A model generated the notes under the pieces. That model was not told the origin of the DNA. It did not search any database and was given only the letters and a program-made list of their open reading frames with translations. DNA of 64,000 nt, taken from NCBI RefSeq assembly GCF_001428255.1, contig NZ_LMRW01000012.1, positions 392,715-456,714 of the forward strand, written 5' to 3'. The first letter of the stretch is position 1. Every line of letters begins with the position of its first letter. The position numbers and the translations under genes are program-made. The DNA comes from Agromyces sp. Soil535. GTDB lineage: Bacteria > Actinomycetota > Actinomycetes > Actinomycetales > Microbacteriaceae. This document shows positions 9,180 to 16,699 of the stretch, piece by piece.

Positions 9180-9214
9180 AGCCTATGCCGGGCAGGATGC
9201 CGCGGAGCTAGGCT
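9180..9214. promoter_or_regulatory. Divergent leaderless promoters of mutY and the P-loop kinase gene
   Basis: On the minus strand TAGGCT (9180-9185) lies 6 nt before the mutY ATG. On the plus strand TAGGCT (9209-9214) lies 6 nt before ATG 9221. Both fit a TANNNT -10 that starts transcription at the first codon. The two -35 regions must overlap in the 23 nt between them; no clear -35 is visible. Confidence 0.55.
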
Positions 9215-9220
9215 CCCTTC

Positions 9221-9823
9221 ATGGAGCTCGTCACCACGCCCCGCGTCACCTTCCTCCGCGCGCTCGCCGACGAGATCCTGCAGCACTACGGCCGCGGCCG
9301 CATGATCGTCGCGATCGACGGCCCGGTGCGCAGCGGCAAGACGCGGTTCGCCGACGATCTCGCCGCCGTGCTGCGCGAGCGCGGCCATCGCGTGTTCCGC
9401 GCCAGCATGGAGCGGTTCCATCGCTCGCGCGCGGCGCAGGACGCGTTCGGCGAGGACACGCCCGCCCGCTACTACTGGTACGGCTTCGACGAGTCGGCGC
9501 TGCGGCGCGTGCTCGTGGAGCCGTTCCGCATGGGCGGCTCGACGGCGTTCGTGACCGCGGTGTTCGATCCGGCGCGCGACGCATGGATCGAACCGAAGTG
9601 GGTCACCGGCCCCGCGGATGCGATCCTCGTACTCGACGGGCGCTTCGTCCTGCGCGAGCGGCTCGCCGACCGCTGGGACTTCCGGATCGCACTCGACGGG
9701 GAACCCGAGGATTCGGCCGACGTGATCGCCTACGCCGAGGGAGACCCGCGGCTCGTCGCCTCCGCCGTCGTCGACGACCACGATCCCGAGCACCCTCGAC
9801 GCAGGTTCTTCGACAGCTGCTGA
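9221..9823 (+). CDS. Uridine-kinase-like P-loop NTPase
   Basis: 200-aa P-loop protein. The Walker A motif is IDGPVRSGKTRFADDLA (residues about 31-47), followed by the kinase core with ASMERFHRSRAAQ and a DGRFVLRERL block in place of the usual DG.F.L..e lid region. This architecture is that of actinobacterial proteins annotated as uridine kinase. They may phosphorylate uridine/cytidine or another small substrate; activity is not established. It has its own -10 six nt before the ATG and converges with the panE-like gene (29 nt between stop codons). Confidence 0.75.
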   Translation: MELVTTPRVTFLRALADEILQHYGRGRMIVAIDGPVRSGKTRFADDLAAVLRERGHRVFRASMERFHRSRAAQDAFGEDTPARYYWYGFDESALRRVLVEPFRMGGSTAFVTAVFDPARDAWIEPKWVTGPADAILVLDGRFVLRERLADRWDFRIALDGEPEDSADVIAYAEGDPRLVASAVVDDHDPEHPRRRFFDSC

Positions 9824-9852
9824 CCCGCAGGCCGGCCCCGACCCCTCGGCGC

Positions 9853-10848
9853 TCAGGCGGGCAGGTCGGCGAGCACGCGCCCCTCGGGAAGGGCGGCGCC
9901 GGAGGCTTCGACCTCGTGCACGAGCGCGGTGAGCGCCGCGTTCACCGGCGCGGTCATCCCTGCTGCAGCAGCCTCTCGCACCACCACGCCGTTCAGGTGG
10001 TCGACCTCGGTCGGCTGCCCGCGGCGGACGCTCTGCTGCGTGGAGCCGAGGTTCGGCACCGGGCCCATGCGCACGCGCATGAGCCAGGGCAGCAGCTGGC
10101 CGATGGCCAGGGGCATCCGCGCGAAGAGTCTCAGGCGCCGGTCGCCGAGGCCCTGGAGCGACCCGAAGCGCACCCCTCTCGCGGTGCCGACGCGCACCGT
10201 CTCGCGCATCGACGCCGTGACCACGCGGCGGAGCCGGCGGTCGTCGATGACCTCCTGCACGCTGCGGCCGACGATCGCGGGGATCGCGTTCAGCATGTTG
10301 ACGACGAGCTTCGTCCATTGCGCGCCGCGGAACCCGTCGACCGCGACGACCGGCACCGCCTCCGACAGGATCGCGGCGATCCGGCGGCTCTCGTCGTCGG
10401 CACGGCCGTCGCCCCGGCCGAGGTAACTCGTGGCCGTCGTGGTGACCCGCACGACGCCGGGCTCCGTGTAGTTCGCGGCGATCATCGAGAGCACGCCCAT
10501 GCACGACGAGCGGGAGAGCAGCCGGGCCGCGGTGTCGACGCCGTCGAGTCCGTTCTGCACGACGACGACCGTGACGCCATCGATGACGGAGGCGTTCTGC
10601 GTGATCGCGTTCGCAGCGTCCTGCGCCTTCGTGCACACGAGCACGAGGTCGGGCCGTTCCGTGAGCACCTCGCTCGCGGCGACCTGCGCCTGCACGTCGC
10701 CGAAGCCGCCGGTGAGGCGGATGCCGCCCGAGCGGATCGCCTCGAGACCGGCGCCCCGCGCGGTCACCTCCACGTCGTGTCCCTCACGCGCGAGCAGCGC
10801 GGCGAAGGTGCCGCCGAGCGCGCCCGCGCCGATGATGCCGATCCTCAC
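9853..10848 (-). CDS. Ketopantoate reductase family protein (PanE/ApbA-like)
   Basis: NADPH-dependent 2-dehydropantoate 2-reductase family; the classical reaction makes pantoate for coenzyme A. From GTG 10848 it is 331 aa and starts VRIGIIGAGALGGTFAALLAREGHDV, the Rossmann GxGxxG. The C-terminal ApbA_C domain contains KLVVNMLNAIPAIVGRSVQEVIDD and the NGVVVREAAAAGMTAPVNAAL segment with conserved Asn/Glu-type residues. Upstream in-frame codons to 11094 are rejected because they run through the truB gene. TACGCT lies six nt before the GTG. Many actinobacteria have several paralogues, so a role in pantothenate synthesis is not certain. Confidence 0.85.
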   Translation of the reverse strand: MRIGIIGAGALGGTFAALLAREGHDVEVTARGAGLEAIRSGGIRLTGGFGDVQAQVAASEVLTERPDLVLVCTKAQDAANAITQNASVIDGVTVVVVQNGLDGVDTAARLLSRSSCMGVLSMIAANYTEPGVVRVTTTATSYLGRGDGRADDESRRIAAILSEAVPVVAVDGFRGAQWTKLVVNMLNAIPAIVGRSVQEVIDDRRLRRVVTASMRETVRVGTARGVRFGSLQGLGDRRLRLFARMPLAIGQLLPWLMRVRMGPVPNLGSTQQSVRRGQPTEVDHLNGVVVREAAAAGMTAPVNAALTALVHEVEASGAALPEGRVLADLPA

Positions 10849-10854
10849 CCTCCC

Positions 10855-10860
10855 AGCGTA
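10855..10860 (-). promoter_or_regulatory. Leaderless -10 of the panE-like gene
   Basis: TACGCT on the minus strand, then six nt (GGGAGG) and GTG 10848. The six nt also look like a Shine-Dalgarno sequence, but they would leave no spacer, so leaderless initiation is more likely. Confidence 0.5.
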
Positions 10861-10920
10861 GGGGCGGAGCGCGCACGACCCGTCCGCGGAGCCGGAGCCG
10901 GCAGCGCGCGTCCCGGCTGT

Positions 10921-10926
10921 TAGCCT
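10921..10926 (+). promoter_or_regulatory. Leaderless -10 of truB
   Basis: TAGCCT, then seven nt, then GTG 10934. The distance places the transcription start at or next to the first codon. No Shine-Dalgarno sequence is visible. Confidence 0.5.
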
Positions 10927-10933
10927 GTACGGC

Positions 10934-11845
10934 GTGAACAGCGGCATCCTCCTCGTCGACAAGCCGCAGGGAGTCACCAGCCACGACGTGGTCTCGCGAA
11001 TGCGCCGTCTCGCCGGCACCCGCAGGATCGGGCACGCGGGCACGCTCGACCCGATGGCCACCGGCCTCCTCATCCTGGGCGTGAACCACGCCACGCGCCT
11101 GCTGCACTACCTCGTCGGGCTCGACAAGGAGTACTTCGCGACCATCCGGCTCGGGTGGGACACCACGACCGACGATGCCGAGGGCGAACCGCTGCCAGCG
11201 GCATCAGCCGAGCGGCTCGCCGCGGCCGACGATGCGGGGATCCTGGCGGCGATGCTCCGCTGGACCGGCGTGATCGAGCAGGTGCCGAGCGCCGTGAGCG
11301 CCGTGAAGGTCGCGGGCAAGCGCGCCTACCAGCGCGTGCGCGAGGGCGAGGCTGTTGAGCTCGCTGCCCGCACCGTGACGGTGTCGGCGTTCGAACTCCT
11401 CGCCGTGCGGCGCGGCGACGGCTTCGTCGACGCGGACGTGCGCGTCGAGTGCTCCTCGGGCACGTACGTGCGCGCGCTCGCGCGCGACGTCGGGGCGGAC
11501 CTGGGCACGGGCGGACACCTCACGGCGCTGCGCCGCACGCGCATCGGCGCGTTCCGGATCGACGAGGCGGCCGCGCTCGATGGGTTCGACGTGCCGACCT
11601 CGATGATGAGCCCCGCGGATGCCGCACGCCGGGCGCTGCCCGTCGTCTCGGTCACCGACGGCCAGGCCGTCGACCTCGGCCACGGCAAGCGCATCGACGT
11701 GGCTTCGACCAAGGGCGCGACGGACGCCGGCGCGGGCGCGATCGCGGCGATCGGGCCCGGCGACCGGCTCGTCGCCATCGTGGAGCGGCGGGGCCCGTCG
11801 CTGAAGGTGGTCACGGGGTTCCCCGTCGAGGAGGCCGGCGCATGA
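10934..11845 (+). CDS. truB: tRNA pseudouridine(55) synthase TruB
   Basis: Converts uridine 55 in the T-loop of tRNAs to pseudouridine. The 303-aa protein starts MNSGILLVDKPQGVTSHDVV. The catalytic Asp is D39 in GHAGTLDPMATGLL. KEYFATIRLGWDTTTDDAEG, GKRAYQRVREGE and CSSGTYVRALARDVG are conserved TruB blocks. A C-terminal PUA-like region follows. GTG 10934 gives the expected N terminus. The stop overlaps the next start (ATGA), so truB heads an operon with two membrane proteins and probably ribF. Confidence 0.96.
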   Translation: MNSGILLVDKPQGVTSHDVVSRMRRLAGTRRIGHAGTLDPMATGLLILGVNHATRLLHYLVGLDKEYFATIRLGWDTTTDDAEGEPLPAASAERLAAADDAGILAAMLRWTGVIEQVPSAVSAVKVAGKRAYQRVREGEAVELAARTVTVSAFELLAVRRGDGFVDADVRVECSSGTYVRALARDVGADLGTGGHLTALRRTRIGAFRIDEAAALDGFDVPTSMMSPADAARRALPVVSVTDGQAVDLGHGKRIDVASTKGATDAGAGAIAAIGPGDRLVAIVERRGPSLKVVTGFPVEEAGA

Positions 11846-12210
11846 TCGAGTGGTTCACGTGGGTGCAGGTCGCCGTCGCCGTCGTGGCGGGCGTGCTCTG
11901 CCTCGCACTCGGCTTCGCCGGACGTGTGCCGAGCGACCTCACGAACGGCGCGCTCGCACTCGTGGAACTGCTGCTCGTCGTGCAGCTCGTCGTCGCGATC
12001 GCCGCGCCCGCGTTCGGCAACGAGCCGACCGGCAGCGTGCTCGAGTTCTACACCTACCTCGTCGGCGCCCTGCTCATCCCGCCCGCCGCCGTCTTCTGGG
12101 CGCTCCTCGAGCGCAACCGTTGGAGCACGGTCGTGCTCGGGGTCGCCGCGCTCGCGGTCGCGGTGATGGTGTACCGCATGCTGCAGATCTGGACCGTGCA
12201 GCAGGCCTAG
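11842..12210 (+). CDS. Small integral membrane protein between truB and ribF
   Basis: 122 aa starting at ATG 11842, overlapping the truB stop by 4 nt (ATGA), which supports translational coupling. Four hydrophobic segments are visible: VQVAVAVVAGVLCLALGFAG, LALVELLLVVQLVVAIAAPA, YTYLVGALLIPPAAVFWALL and STVVLGVAALAVAVMVYRML. It resembles small uncharacterised actinobacterial membrane proteins at this location. No catalytic motif is seen and function is unknown. Confidence 0.8.
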   Translation: MIEWFTWVQVAVAVVAGVLCLALGFAGRVPSDLTNGALALVELLLVVQLVVAIAAPAFGNEPTGSVLEFYTYLVGALLIPPAAVFWALLERNRWSTVVLGVAALAVAVMVYRMLQIWTVQQA

Positions 12211-12235
12211 CCGCGTCTGAGAGAATCGAAGCAAC

Positions 12236-12733
12236 ATGACTGACGTGCGGGGCGCCCGGCCCGAGACCGATCGCGGGCGGCGGATGAGCGGCATCGGGCG
12301 CGTGCTCGTGGCCGTCTACGGCGTGCTCGCGCTCGCCGCGGTGGGACGCTCGTTCGTGCAGATCGCCACGAAGTTCGACGAGGCGCCGCTCGCGTACAGC
12401 CTGTCGGCGCTGGCGGCGGTCGTGTACGTGGTCGCGACGATCGCCCTCGTGCGTGCGGGCCGCGGCTGGTACCGCATCGCCTGGGCGACGATCGCGTTCG
12501 AGTTCACGGGCGTGCTCGTCGTCGGCACGCTGAGCATCGCGTTCCCCGAGCTGTTCCCGCACGACACCGTGTGGTCGTGGTTCGGCCGCGGCTACCTGTT
12601 CATCCCGCTGGTGCTGCCGGTGCTCGGCATGTGGTGGCTCGCGAAGCATCCGCCCGTCCATGCCGACGTCGACGCGAGCCGAGCGGATGCCGCCGGCGAC
12701 CAGCGGCCCGCGAGCGGGGCGGACGCTGCGTGA
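12236..12733 (+). CDS. Integral membrane protein, function unknown
   Basis: 165 aa from ATG 12236. Three to four transmembrane segments are visible (RVLVAVYGVLALAAVGRSF, YSLSALAAVVYVVATIALV, IAWATIAFEFTGVLVVGTLSIAF, YLFIPLVLPVLGMWWLA). A hydrophilic, Asp/Ala-rich tail of about 25 residues follows. Its stop overlaps the ribF start (GTGA), so it is in the truB-ribF operon. Proteins of this kind are conserved next to ribF in actinobacteria. The gap after the previous gene is 25 nt. Confidence 0.8.
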   Translation: MTDVRGARPETDRGRRMSGIGRVLVAVYGVLALAAVGRSFVQIATKFDEAPLAYSLSALAAVVYVVATIALVRAGRGWYRIAWATIAFEFTGVLVVGTLSIAFPELFPHDTVWSWFGRGYLFIPLVLPVLGMWWLAKHPPVHADVDASRADAAGDQRPASGADAA

Positions 12734-13662
12734 AGACGTTCAAGGGCCTCGACGCGGTGCCCGCTGGCTTCGGTCCGAGCGCGGTCACCATCGGCAAGTT
12801 CGACGGCGTGCACCGCGGGCACCGTGCCGTGATCGACCGCATCCGCTCGATCGCCGCCTCCGACGGCCTGCGCGCCGTGGTCGTGACGTTCGACCGCAAC
12901 CCGCTCGCGCTGCTCGCGCCCGACAAGTGCCCCGACTCGCTCGTGAGCGTGCGCCAGAAGCTCGAACTGCTCGCCACCACGGGTGTCGACGCGACCCTGC
13001 TCCTGCCGTTCGACCGCGCGCTCGCCTCGGTGCCGGCCACGGAGTTCGTCGAGCGAGTGCTGGTGGACACGCTCGACGCCAGGACCGTGCTCGTCGGCAG
13101 CGACTTCCGGTACGGCGCGCGTGGTGCGGGCGACGTCGCCCTCCTCGAGGACCTCGGCGCGACGTTCGGGTTCACCGTCGAGGTGGTCGACGACGTGCGC
13201 CCCGAGGGCGAGCGCCGCGTGTCGTCGACCTGGATCCGGGAGCTCCTCGCCGAGGGCGACGTGCGGCACGCCACCCGGCTGCTCGGCCACACGCCCACCG
13301 TCTCGGGCATCGTCGTGCACGGCGCCAAGCGCGGCCGCGAGCTCGGTTACCCCACGGCGAACCTCACTCCCGAGTCCGAGGGCCTGATCCCCGCCGACGG
13401 CGTGTACGCGGGGTGGCTGACCGACGCGGGCACGAGGTACCCGGCGGCCATCTCCGTCGGCAACAACCCGACCTTCGAGGGCGTGCCGAAGAAGCAGGTC
13501 GAGGCGTACGTGCTCGACCGCGAACTCGACCTGTACGACCACGTGGTCGACGTCGAGTTCGTCGAGCGGCTGCGCGGCATGGTCGCATTCACGAACATCC
13601 CCGACCTCATCGAGACGATGCGCGGCGACGTCGATCGCGCACGCGACATCCTCTCCGACTGA
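12730..13662 (+). CDS. ribF: Bifunctional riboflavin kinase/FAD synthetase
   Basis: Phosphorylates riboflavin to FMN and adenylates FMN to FAD. The protein is 310 aa from GTG 12730, which overlaps the previous stop. The N-terminal nucleotidyltransferase domain contains VTIGKFDGVHRGHRAVIDRI, LLPFDRALASVPATEFVERVL and VGSDFRYGARGAGDV. The C-terminal riboflavin-kinase domain has GAKRGRELGYPTANLTPE, PADGVYAGWL and a basic/acidic end. Both domains are complete. It ends two nt from the convergent stop of the next gene. Confidence 0.96.
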   Translation: MKTFKGLDAVPAGFGPSAVTIGKFDGVHRGHRAVIDRIRSIAASDGLRAVVVTFDRNPLALLAPDKCPDSLVSVRQKLELLATTGVDATLLLPFDRALASVPATEFVERVLVDTLDARTVLVGSDFRYGARGAGDVALLEDLGATFGFTVEVVDDVRPEGERRVSSTWIRELLAEGDVRHATRLLGHTPTVSGIVVHGAKRGRELGYPTANLTPESEGLIPADGVYAGWLTDAGTRYPAAISVGNNPTFEGVPKKQVEAYVLDRELDLYDHVVDVEFVERLRGMVAFTNIPDLIETMRGDVDRARDILSD

Positions 13663-13664
13663 GC

Positions 13665-14339
13665 TCAGGCGCCGGGGTCGTCGAGCTCGCCGCCGCGCGC
13701 CTGACGCGGCGCACAGTTCCCGATGCCCGCGAGGAACCTGATGAGCTCGTCGGCCGTGCCGACCAGCGCGGGCCCGTGCCCGATCGTCCACGCGGCATCC
13801 GTGGCGTGCAGGCTGTGCCCCGAGATAACCGCCTTGATGGGCGTCGGGGCTGCTGCGGCCCGGCGGAGGGCGACCGCTCCCGAGGCGAGCGGCGGCACCG
13901 CGATCGGCCGCCCGAGGGCGTCGCCGATGCGCACGGCCGCGACGACCGCGTCGTCGAGTTCCACGAGGCGGGTCGGCTGCGGCCGGTCGCCGATGGTCAC
14001 GGCTCGCGCATCGAGCGCCGCCGCGGCATCCGCCGGACCGTCGATGGGGGAGACGGGGTCGGCGGCGCGGCCGTTCATGCCGAGCACCTGCTGGGCCGCC
14101 TCGAGCGCGCGTCGCGCGGGTGGACGGTCGAAGCCCGCGATGAGCTGGGTGACCGCATCGGCGACGATCGCGGCGTCGCCATCGGCCTGCGCGTGCCACC
14201 CCCGGTCACCGGCGGCTCGGAGTGCGACTGCGATCGAGCGCAGCACCGTTGCCGTCGGCTCGCGACGGTCGCTCGTCACGCCTCGCTCGTCGATGCGCGA
14301 GCGCTGGCTGAGCGGCAGGTAGCGGGCGAAGTCGGCCAC
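13665..14339 (-). CDS. Conserved actinobacterial protein, function unknown
   Basis: 224 aa from GTG 14339. I do not recognise a catalytic motif. The N terminus (ADFARYLPLSQRSRIDERGVTSDRREP) and the C-terminal HATDAAWTIGHGPALVGTADELIRFLAG look like a small alpha/beta protein. The C-terminal stretch weakly recalls the SCP2-like tail of mycothiol-dependent maleylpyruvate-isomerase-like proteins, but the metal-binding His pattern is not evident, so no function is claimed. TAGGCT lies six nt before the GTG on the minus strand. It is convergent with ribF and divergent from the MFS gene. Confidence 0.7.
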   Translation of the reverse strand: MADFARYLPLSQRSRIDERGVTSDRREPTATVLRSIAVALRAAGDRGWHAQADGDAAIVADAVTQLIAGFDRPPARRALEAAQQVLGMNGRAADPVSPIDGPADAAAALDARAVTIGDRPQPTRLVELDDAVVAAVRIGDALGRPIAVPPLASGAVALRRAAAAPTPIKAVISGHSLHATDAAWTIGHGPALVGTADELIRFLAGIGNCAPRQARGGELDDPGA

Positions 14340-14345
14340 GTCACC

Positions 14346-14355
14346 AGCCTAGACT
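14346..14355. promoter_or_regulatory. Overlapping face-to-face -10 elements
   Basis: On the minus strand TAGGCT (14346-14351) is 6 nt before GTG 14339. On the plus strand TAGACT (14350-14355) is 7 nt before ATG 14363. The two hexamers share two bases, so both promoters are leaderless and each -35 region must lie inside the neighbouring coding sequence. Confidence 0.55.
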
Positions 14356-14362
14356 CGGACGG

Positions 14363-15580
14363 ATGACGCCGACCCAGCCCCGACCGCTCTGGGCAGGACG
14401 AACCCTCGCACTGGTCGGCATCGTGCTGGTGGCGTTCAACCTGCGCACGGCCGTCGCGTCGCTGTCGCCGATCCTCGCCCAGCTGGAGGGCGACATCGCC
14501 CTCGCTCCCGCGGTCGTGGGGCTGCTCGGCATGCTGCCGCCGCTCTGCTACGCGATCTTCGGCATCGTGACTCCGCTGGTCGCCAAGCGGTTCGACCTCG
14601 AACCCACCCTGATCGTGGCGCTCGTCGCCCTCTCGGTCGGGCTTCTCGGCCGCGGACTCGCGGGCGACGCGGTCTGGCTCGTCGCGGCGTCGACGCTCAC
14701 GTTCGCTGCGATCGGGGTCGGCAACGTGCTGCTGCCGCCGCTCGTGAAGCGCTACTTCCCCGACCGCATCGGGCTCCTCACCTCGATCTACGTGACGGCC
14801 CTCTCCGTGAGCACGTTCGTGCCTCCCCTCATCGCGGTGCCGGTGGCGGATGCCGTGGGCTGGCGCGTCTCGCTGGGGGAGTGGGCCCTCGTGGCGGCCC
14901 TCGCGCTCGTGCCGTGGATCGTGCTCGTGCTGCACCCCCGCCGGCACGAGGCGGCGGACCTGCCCGAGGAGGCGGAGCCGGGACTCCTCAGGTACGCGCT
15001 CCGCTCGCCGCTCGCGTGGGCGCTCACGGGGATCTTCGCCGTCGCCGGCTTCAACGCCTATGCGCTGTTCGCGTGGCTGCCGTCGATCCTCCACGACATC
15101 GCCGGCACGCCGCCCGCCGAGGCCGGCGCGCTGCTGTCGCTCTACGCCGCGACGGGCCTGCCCGCCGGCCTGATCGTGCCCATCGTCGCGGCGCGCTACG
15201 GCAGGGTGCGGCTGCTCGTCGCCGTGGCCATCGGGTCGTTCACAGCCGGGTACCTGGGGCTCCTCCTCGTCCCCACCGTCGCGACCTGGCTCTGGGTGGC
15301 GCTCGCGGGGCTCGGCCCGCTCTTCTTCCCGCTCGCGCTCGTGCTCATCAACCTGCGCAGTCGCACGCACGCCGGTGCGGTCGCACTCTCGGGCTTCGTG
15401 CAGTCCGCCGGCTACCTCATCGTCGCGGTCGGCCCGCTCGCGGTCGGGCTGCTGCATCAGGCGACCGGCGGATGGGGCTGGCCGCTCGTGTTCCTCCTGG
15501 TCGCCTCGACGGTCCCGGCGGCCATCGCCGGCGCCGTGGTGGCTCGCCCGCGGTACTTCGAGGACGAGCGCGCCTCCTGA
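14363..15580 (+). CDS. MFS transporter, CynX/NimT type
   Basis: 405-aa major facilitator with about 12 transmembrane helices. The first helix carries VAFNLRTAVASLSPIL, a signature of the CynX/NimT (cyanate/2-nitroimidazole) subfamily. PLCYAIFGIVTPLVAKRFDLE follows in loop 2-3. Members are linked to cyanate or nitroimidazole export, but most are uncharacterised, so substrate is unknown. The gene appears monocistronic, with a leaderless promoter seven nt upstream. Its neighbours do not indicate a pathway. Confidence 0.88.
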   Translation: MTPTQPRPLWAGRTLALVGIVLVAFNLRTAVASLSPILAQLEGDIALAPAVVGLLGMLPPLCYAIFGIVTPLVAKRFDLEPTLIVALVALSVGLLGRGLAGDAVWLVAASTLTFAAIGVGNVLLPPLVKRYFPDRIGLLTSIYVTALSVSTFVPPLIAVPVADAVGWRVSLGEWALVAALALVPWIVLVLHPRRHEAADLPEEAEPGLLRYALRSPLAWALTGIFAVAGFNAYALFAWLPSILHDIAGTPPAEAGALLSLYAATGLPAGLIVPIVAARYGRVRLLVAVAIGSFTAGYLGLLLVPTVATWLWVALAGLGPLFFPLALVLINLRSRTHAGAVALSGFVQSAGYLIVAVGPLAVGLLHQATGGWGWPLVFLLVASTVPAAIAGAVVARPRYFEDERAS

Positions 15581-15616
15581 CAATCCCGCAGCGGCGCGCG
15601 GCATCCGTCGCCGTCG

Positions 15617-15630
15617 TGCTCATATGAGCA
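15617..15630 (+). promoter_or_regulatory. Palindromic operator candidate of the deo operon
   Basis: TGCTCATATGAGCA is a perfect 14-bp palindrome, 17 bp upstream of a good -35. The half-site ATGAGCA recurs at 15653-15659, just after the -35. SorC-type regulators bind short palindromes near their own promoters, so this is a probable site for the adjacent regulator. Confidence 0.6.
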
Positions 15631-15646
15631 GGATCACCCGCGAGTG

Positions 15647-15675
15647 TTGCCGATGAGCAGCACCCTGCCTACGCT
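15647..15675 (+). promoter_or_regulatory. Promoter of the deo operon
   Basis: TTGCCG (15647-15652), a 17-bp spacer and TACGCT (15670-15675). It lies 24 nt before GTG 15700, leaving room for the visible GGAAGGA ribosome-binding site. The spacer holds the second ATGAGCA half-site. Confidence 0.65.
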
Positions 15676-15699
15676 GGATGGCGAGGCGGAAGGACGCGT

Positions 15700-16644
15700 G
15701 TGGACGAGATCGACGAACTCCTCTCGATCCGGGCAGCCGAGCTCTACTACGAGGAGAACAAGACCCAGGACGAGATCGGGCAGGCGCTCCGACTCACCCG
15801 CTGGAAGGTCGGCCGTCTCCTCGCGCAGGCCAAGCAGCGCGGCTTCATCCGCATCGAGATCCTGCACCCGCGAGCCCGCCGGCTGCCGATCGAGCGCCGG
15901 CTCCGCGAGGAGCGCGGGCTCACCGACGCGATCGTCGTCTCGACCGCCGGCGTCCACACGCCCGAGGAGCTGCAGGAGCGCACCGCCCAGGCGGCAGCCG
16001 ACTACCTCACCGCGCTCCGGCCCGTGCCGCGCACGCTCGGGGTGAGCTGGGGCCGCACGCTGTTCGAGATCTCCCAGCACCTCCGCAGCGGGTGGGCCAC
16101 CGGCGTGAACGTCGTGCAGATCAACGGCGGCGTCAGCCTCAACCGACGCCCCGGCACGGCCGCGGCCACGGCCGTGGGCATCGCCCAGAAGGGCGGCGGC
16201 AGCGCCACCCTGCTGCCGAGCCCCGCCATCCTCGAACGCCTCGCGACGAAGGAGGCGATCGAGTCCGACCGCGTCGTGGCCGGCGTCATCGAGCTCGCCC
16301 GGTCGGCCGACGCCTACCTGTTCAGTGCCGGCGCAGCCGACCACAACTCCGTGCACGTCGAGAGCGGCTACCTGTCGGTGTCCGACGTCGACGTACTCGT
16401 GCAGAAGGGAGCCGTCGGCGACGTCGTCGGCCGCTACATCGACTCCGACGGCAACATCGTCGACCCCGCCCTCGACGCCCGCACGGTCGGCCTCACGCTC
16501 GACGAGCTGCGCGCCTCCCCGCTCGCGATCGCCGTCGTCGCGGGGCAGGCCAAGCACGCCGTGGCCGACGCCGTCGTGCGCTCGGGCCTCTGCTCGGTCC
16601 TCGTCACCGACGAGGCCACCGCCCTCCACCTCCTCGACGGCTAG
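15700..16644 (+). CDS. SorC-family sugar-binding transcriptional regulator
   Basis: 314-aa regulator. The N-terminal HTH is LSIRAAELYYEENKTQDEIGQALRLTRWKVGRLLAQAKQRGFI (about 7-50). The remainder is a SorC-type sugar-phosphate-binding domain (LGVSWGRTLFEISQHL, GVNVVQINGGVS, LFSAGAADHNSV, AVVAGQAKHAVADAVVRSGLCSVLVTDEATA). These proteins are usually repressors released by a phosphorylated sugar. Next to deoC, deoxyribose 5-phosphate is the likely signal. GTG 15700 has GGAAGGA upstream. The gene is 55 nt before deoC and is probably co-transcribed and autoregulated through the palindrome upstream. Confidence 0.9.
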   Translation: MDEIDELLSIRAAELYYEENKTQDEIGQALRLTRWKVGRLLAQAKQRGFIRIEILHPRARRLPIERRLREERGLTDAIVVSTAGVHTPEELQERTAQAAADYLTALRPVPRTLGVSWGRTLFEISQHLRSGWATGVNVVQINGGVSLNRRPGTAAATAVGIAQKGGGSATLLPSPAILERLATKEAIESDRVVAGVIELARSADAYLFSAGAADHNSVHVESGYLSVSDVDVLVQKGAVGDVVGRYIDSDGNIVDPALDARTVGLTLDELRASPLAIAVVAGQAKHAVADAVVRSGLCSVLVTDEATALHLLDG

Positions 16645-16699
16645 CTCCGCCTCTCGCGGGCGCCGCTGCACGACCGACACGAAAGCCAGGTTCACCACC

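Noticed and set aside
10849..11094. N-terminal extension of the panE-like gene to ATG 11094
   Set aside because: It would cover the truB start and promoter; GTG 10848 gives the exact Rossmann-fold start and has a -10 at six nt.
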